Below are positions 61,763 to 64,000 of a DNA stretch of 64,000 nt, piece by piece. The translations under genes were made by a program, and so were the position numbers. The stretch lies in assembly GCF_000152865.1 (NCBI RefSeq), contig NZ_CH672390.1, forward strand, positions 2,023,368-2,087,367. Reading direction: 5' to 3'. Numbering within the stretch: the stretch's first letter is position 1; each line of letters opens with the position of its first letter. The stretch is from Erythrobacter sp. NAP1 (GTDB taxonomy: Bacteria; Pseudomonadota; Alphaproteobacteria; Sphingomonadales; Sphingomonadaceae). The notes below the pieces were generated by a model. That model searched no databases and had not been told where the DNA came from. It worked only from the letters and a program-made list of their open reading frames with translations.

Positions 61763-64000
61763 CTAGAACGCAGCGCCGATGCTGAGCAGCGCGCCGATAT
61801 CGCTTGGCGCGCTCTCGATATGGCCGGGCTCCTGTCGATAATAGACGCTGGTCGAAATGCGCGCGGAGCCGATCCAGCCGCTCCAGTTGAGCTCGCTCAT
61901 CAGCTCGCGCCCCGCAGGCGCAAGATTGAGCGACTGTCGGCCAAGGATCGCGCTTTCGGTCGCATAGTCATAGGCAACAGGCAGGTCGAAATTGAGGGCC
62001 CCACCGGTCACGCGCAGCGGCTGGCTGACGCGCAATCCGATGCTGTCATGGTGCTGGAACAGGCCTGCTTGCGTCAGGTCGATCGACCAGCCCTGCGTCT
62101 CGACCTGCGAGCCTGCACCGATCAGAGCCGAGCCGCGCGGGCGGGTAAAGCCAGCGCGATACGCACCGCCCAATCGCCAGCGTGAGCCGATCCGCTGCAC
62201 CAGTCGCCCGTCGAGGAAAACGCTATCCGCGCCCGAAATGCCGAATGCGGGATTGAAGTACCCGCCGAGCAGCGTCTCTTCTTCTGCGAGCCACGACATC
62301 GCGACGCTCGCATCAAGCCCGCCCCAGCTGCGATCGGCGGCCAGCGCCATGCTGGTGGTCGCGCGCCGCTCGCGCACGCCGAACAGAACATCGCTCGCCC
62401 GGCGGTTTTCGCCGAGCCATGCGCGTCCGCGCTCTCCCGATATTGTGAGGCCCCAGTCGCCGAAGGTTTGGCGCGTGGCGAAAGCAAACTGGCTCTCTTC
62501 AAGAAAGCCAGCGTCACGGCCCGCTTCGGGTGCGATCATGAAGGCAGCGCGGTCCGAACCCTGCATCTGCGCGACAAGGCCCGATGCACTCTGGCGGAAG
62601 GCCACGCCAAGCTGTGTATCCGGCGCGATCCGGGCCGCCACGCGTGCAGCCAGCACCCGCGCGCCCTGCGCATCCTCGGGCGACAATTGCAGCGCCTGCG
62701 TCCAGCCGACACCTGCCGCGCGGTTCGTCTCTCCCACCGTCACCGCAAGCGAAAGCGCCGGGCTCGACGCTGCGCTGGTATAGCCGCCCCGCTCGACCGC
62801 GCCGCGAAGCCTTTGAACCTGCGCGGCGTTCTGCGTGCGCCCGCCGAAGCTGAAGCTATAAGCGCGATCATACTGGTCGGTGACGATCGTGCCGAGCGAA
62901 GCGCCCGACAACGCGTCACCCATCGCCGCCGATCCAATCGCAAAATCGTCAGCAAGGCCGAGCGCGTTTGCCGTGCCCGCGAGCGTTGTGGTCCCTGCTG
63001 GCTGAAAAGCGCGGGCGATGTCGAGGATGCCCGTTCCGAACACTCCGTCCGTACCCGTCGCGCCCGCATCGCTCGCGCTGGTGAGCAGGATTTCGACGAT
63101 TTCCTCTCCGGTCAGATTGGGAAAGGCCTGCGCCAGCAGCGCCACTGCGCCTGCGACTTGCGGAGTGGCGAAACTCGTGCCTGAAAACAGCGTCACGAAC
63201 TGCGAACCGTCGATGGTTTCGACGAAGATTTCGCCATCCTGATAGACGCAGCAAATCCGCTCTCCCCGGGCGCTAAGAAACGAGGCTGCAGAGGTTCCAG
63301 CGCGGTTGCTGAAGCTGGAAAAACCGCCATTGTCGTCAACCGATCCGACGATGATTACGTTGCCGCCGCCTGCATCGAGCAGGCTGGTTGCGAAGGGATC
63401 GGGCTGGTTCGGGTCGATGTCCGGATCATCGCCCCCTCCCCCATTTCCCGCCGCGACGACCACCACGATTCCGGCATTGGCTGCGCGCGAGATCGCGCCG
63501 CGAAGGGCCGCCGATGCGGTTCCTCCTCCAAGGCTCAGGTTGATGACCGCCGCCCCGCTTGCAATCGCCTGGTCCACTCCAGCGGCGATATCGCGGTCGG
63601 TGAAGGAGCAACCGAGCGTCGGGTCCTGCGGCGTGTCCGTCCCGCACGAGCCGGGCATGTCGGCACGTAGAGCGAGGACCTGCGCATCGAAGGCGATGCC
63701 GAGGATACCTTCGTCATCGCGCGCGGCGGCCGCGACCATGGCGACATTGGTGCCGTGGTCATCCTCTGGATCGATCCCGCGATTGCCAGCGACGTCGCGC
63801 GAATCCGGGTGGATGCGCCCTGCGAATTCAGGGCTGTCGGAATCGATGCCGCTGTCGATCACCGCGATGATCTGTCCCTCGCCCGTCGCACCATCCTGCC
63901 ATGCCGCAATCGCGCCGTGAAAGTCCGGCCCGTCCGAACGGCGAAACTCCGCCGTGTCGAAATTGGTCGATGGCGGAGGAGGCGGCGGTGGCGGTGGAGG
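61763..64000 (-). CDS. Subtilisin-family (S8) protease with barrel-like C-terminus, 5' end outside the window
   Basis: The visible 746 codons are open to the window edge. A proline run at the very edge precedes the protease domain, whose triad is Asp in VIDSGID, His in DDHGTNVA and Ser in GTSFATPQVAGAVA. The rest carries SLGTIVTDQYDRAYSFSFGG, alternating strands and a C-terminal Phe, as in autotransporter-like S8 proteases of sphingomonads. The barrel is not as long as a classical one (about 270 aa), so surface secretion is likely but not proven. The internal GTG at 63862 is not the true start. Confidence 0.9.
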   Translation of the reverse strand, partial: PPPPPPPPPPSTNFDTAEFRRSDGPDFHGAIAAWQDGATGEGQIIAVIDSGIDSDSPEFAGRIHPDSRDVAGNRGIDPEDDHGTNVAMVAAAARDDEGILGIAFDAQVLALRADMPGSCGTDTPQDPTLGCSFTDRDIAAGVDQAIASGAAVINLSLGGGTASAALRGAISRAANAGIVVVVAAGNGGGGDDPDIDPNQPDPFATSLLDAGGGNVIIVGSVDDNGGFSSFSNRAGTSAASFLSARGERICCVYQDGEIFVETIDGSQFVTLFSGTSFATPQVAGAVALLAQAFPNLTGEEIVEILLTSASDAGATGTDGVFGTGILDIARAFQPAGTTTLAGTANALGLADDFAIGSAAMGDALSGASLGTIVTDQYDRAYSFSFGGRTQNAAQVQRLRGAVERGGYTSAASSPALSLAVTVGETNRAAGVGWTQALQLSPEDAQGARVLAARVAARIAPDTQLGVAFRQSASGLVAQMQGSDRAAFMIAPEAGRDAGFLEESQFAFATRQTFGDWGLTISGERGRAWLGENRRASDVLFGVRERRATTSMALAADRSWGGLDASVAMSWLAEEETLLGGYFNPAFGISGADSVFLDGRLVQRIGSRWRLGGAYRAGFTRPRGSALIGAGSQVETQGWSIDLTQAGLFQHHDSIGLRVSQPLRVTGGALNFDLPVAYDYATESAILGRQSLNLAPAGRELMSELNWSGWIGSARISTSVYYRQEPGHIESAPSDIGALLSIGAAF

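Noticed and set aside
1..64000. CRISPR array, prophage or intact insertion sequence
   Set aside because: No regularly spaced identical repeats, no phage structural genes and no complete transposase were seen on either strand.

Overview
The window is about 64 kb of GC-rich, densely coding alphaproteobacterial chromosome. Gene content and protein style (a ybgC-tolQRAB-pal operon, hisBHAFE-HIT, an SspB-type ClpXP adaptor, one long RSH protein, PdeM beside hemF and infC, TonB-dependent receptors, acyl-CoA dehydrogenase clusters) point to the order Sphingomonadales, most like the family Erythrobacteraceae. That placement is inferred from gene style; no 16S rRNA gene is present.

Layout. 1-2720: a minus-strand chain of a serine hydrolase, a metallophosphoesterase and the first codons of a third gene. 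2927-9650: an accessory-looking block with a SLOG domain fused to four membrane helices, divergent from an exported Sel1-repeat/trypsin-fold protease, then a small acidic lipoprotein and a TIR-membrane-TPR protein. It is bordered by a decayed IS6-family transposase (about 9827-10185). 10432-14120: a LytTR response regulator, an intact LytS-type kinase, a second LytS-type kinase with a degenerate ATP site, and a divergent PadR regulator. 14207-18032: a large TonB-dependent receptor divergent from a small exported protein, with two near-identical 19-bp dyads between them. 18116-29926: tRNA-Ser, a cyclophilin, small coupled genes, a CBS-membrane protein, a chemoreceptor, RSH, a hybrid kinase, hemF, pdeM, infC and a GNAT enzyme.

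30752-35759 holds four tandem paralogues of an exported DUF547-type protein, all lacking the cysteine and histidine expected in the family. 36008-39904 carries a Cys/Met-metabolism PLP enzyme behind an attenuator-like leader, an SDR-fold protein without the usual Tyr/Lys pair, a cold-shock-like protein and a J-domain protein. 39979-49915 is core: pal-tolB-tolA-tolR-tolQ-ybgC, the HIT protein, hisE-F-A-H-B, sspB and gmk.

50060-61753 is a lipid or isoprenoid-like catabolic region: three acyl-CoA dehydrogenases, two SDRs, a GPH-type transporter, a zinc alcohol dehydrogenase and an APH-fold kinase of the kind found with ACAD10/11. It is arranged as two divergent arms around a 180-bp control region with three dyads, and a possible IS21-type end lies at 51783-51915. 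The window closes inside a subtilisin-type autotransporter-like protease.

The most promising unusual systems are the TIR/SLOG-membrane/protease block, the kinase-pseudokinase pair in one LytTR operon, and the four-copy DUF547 array.
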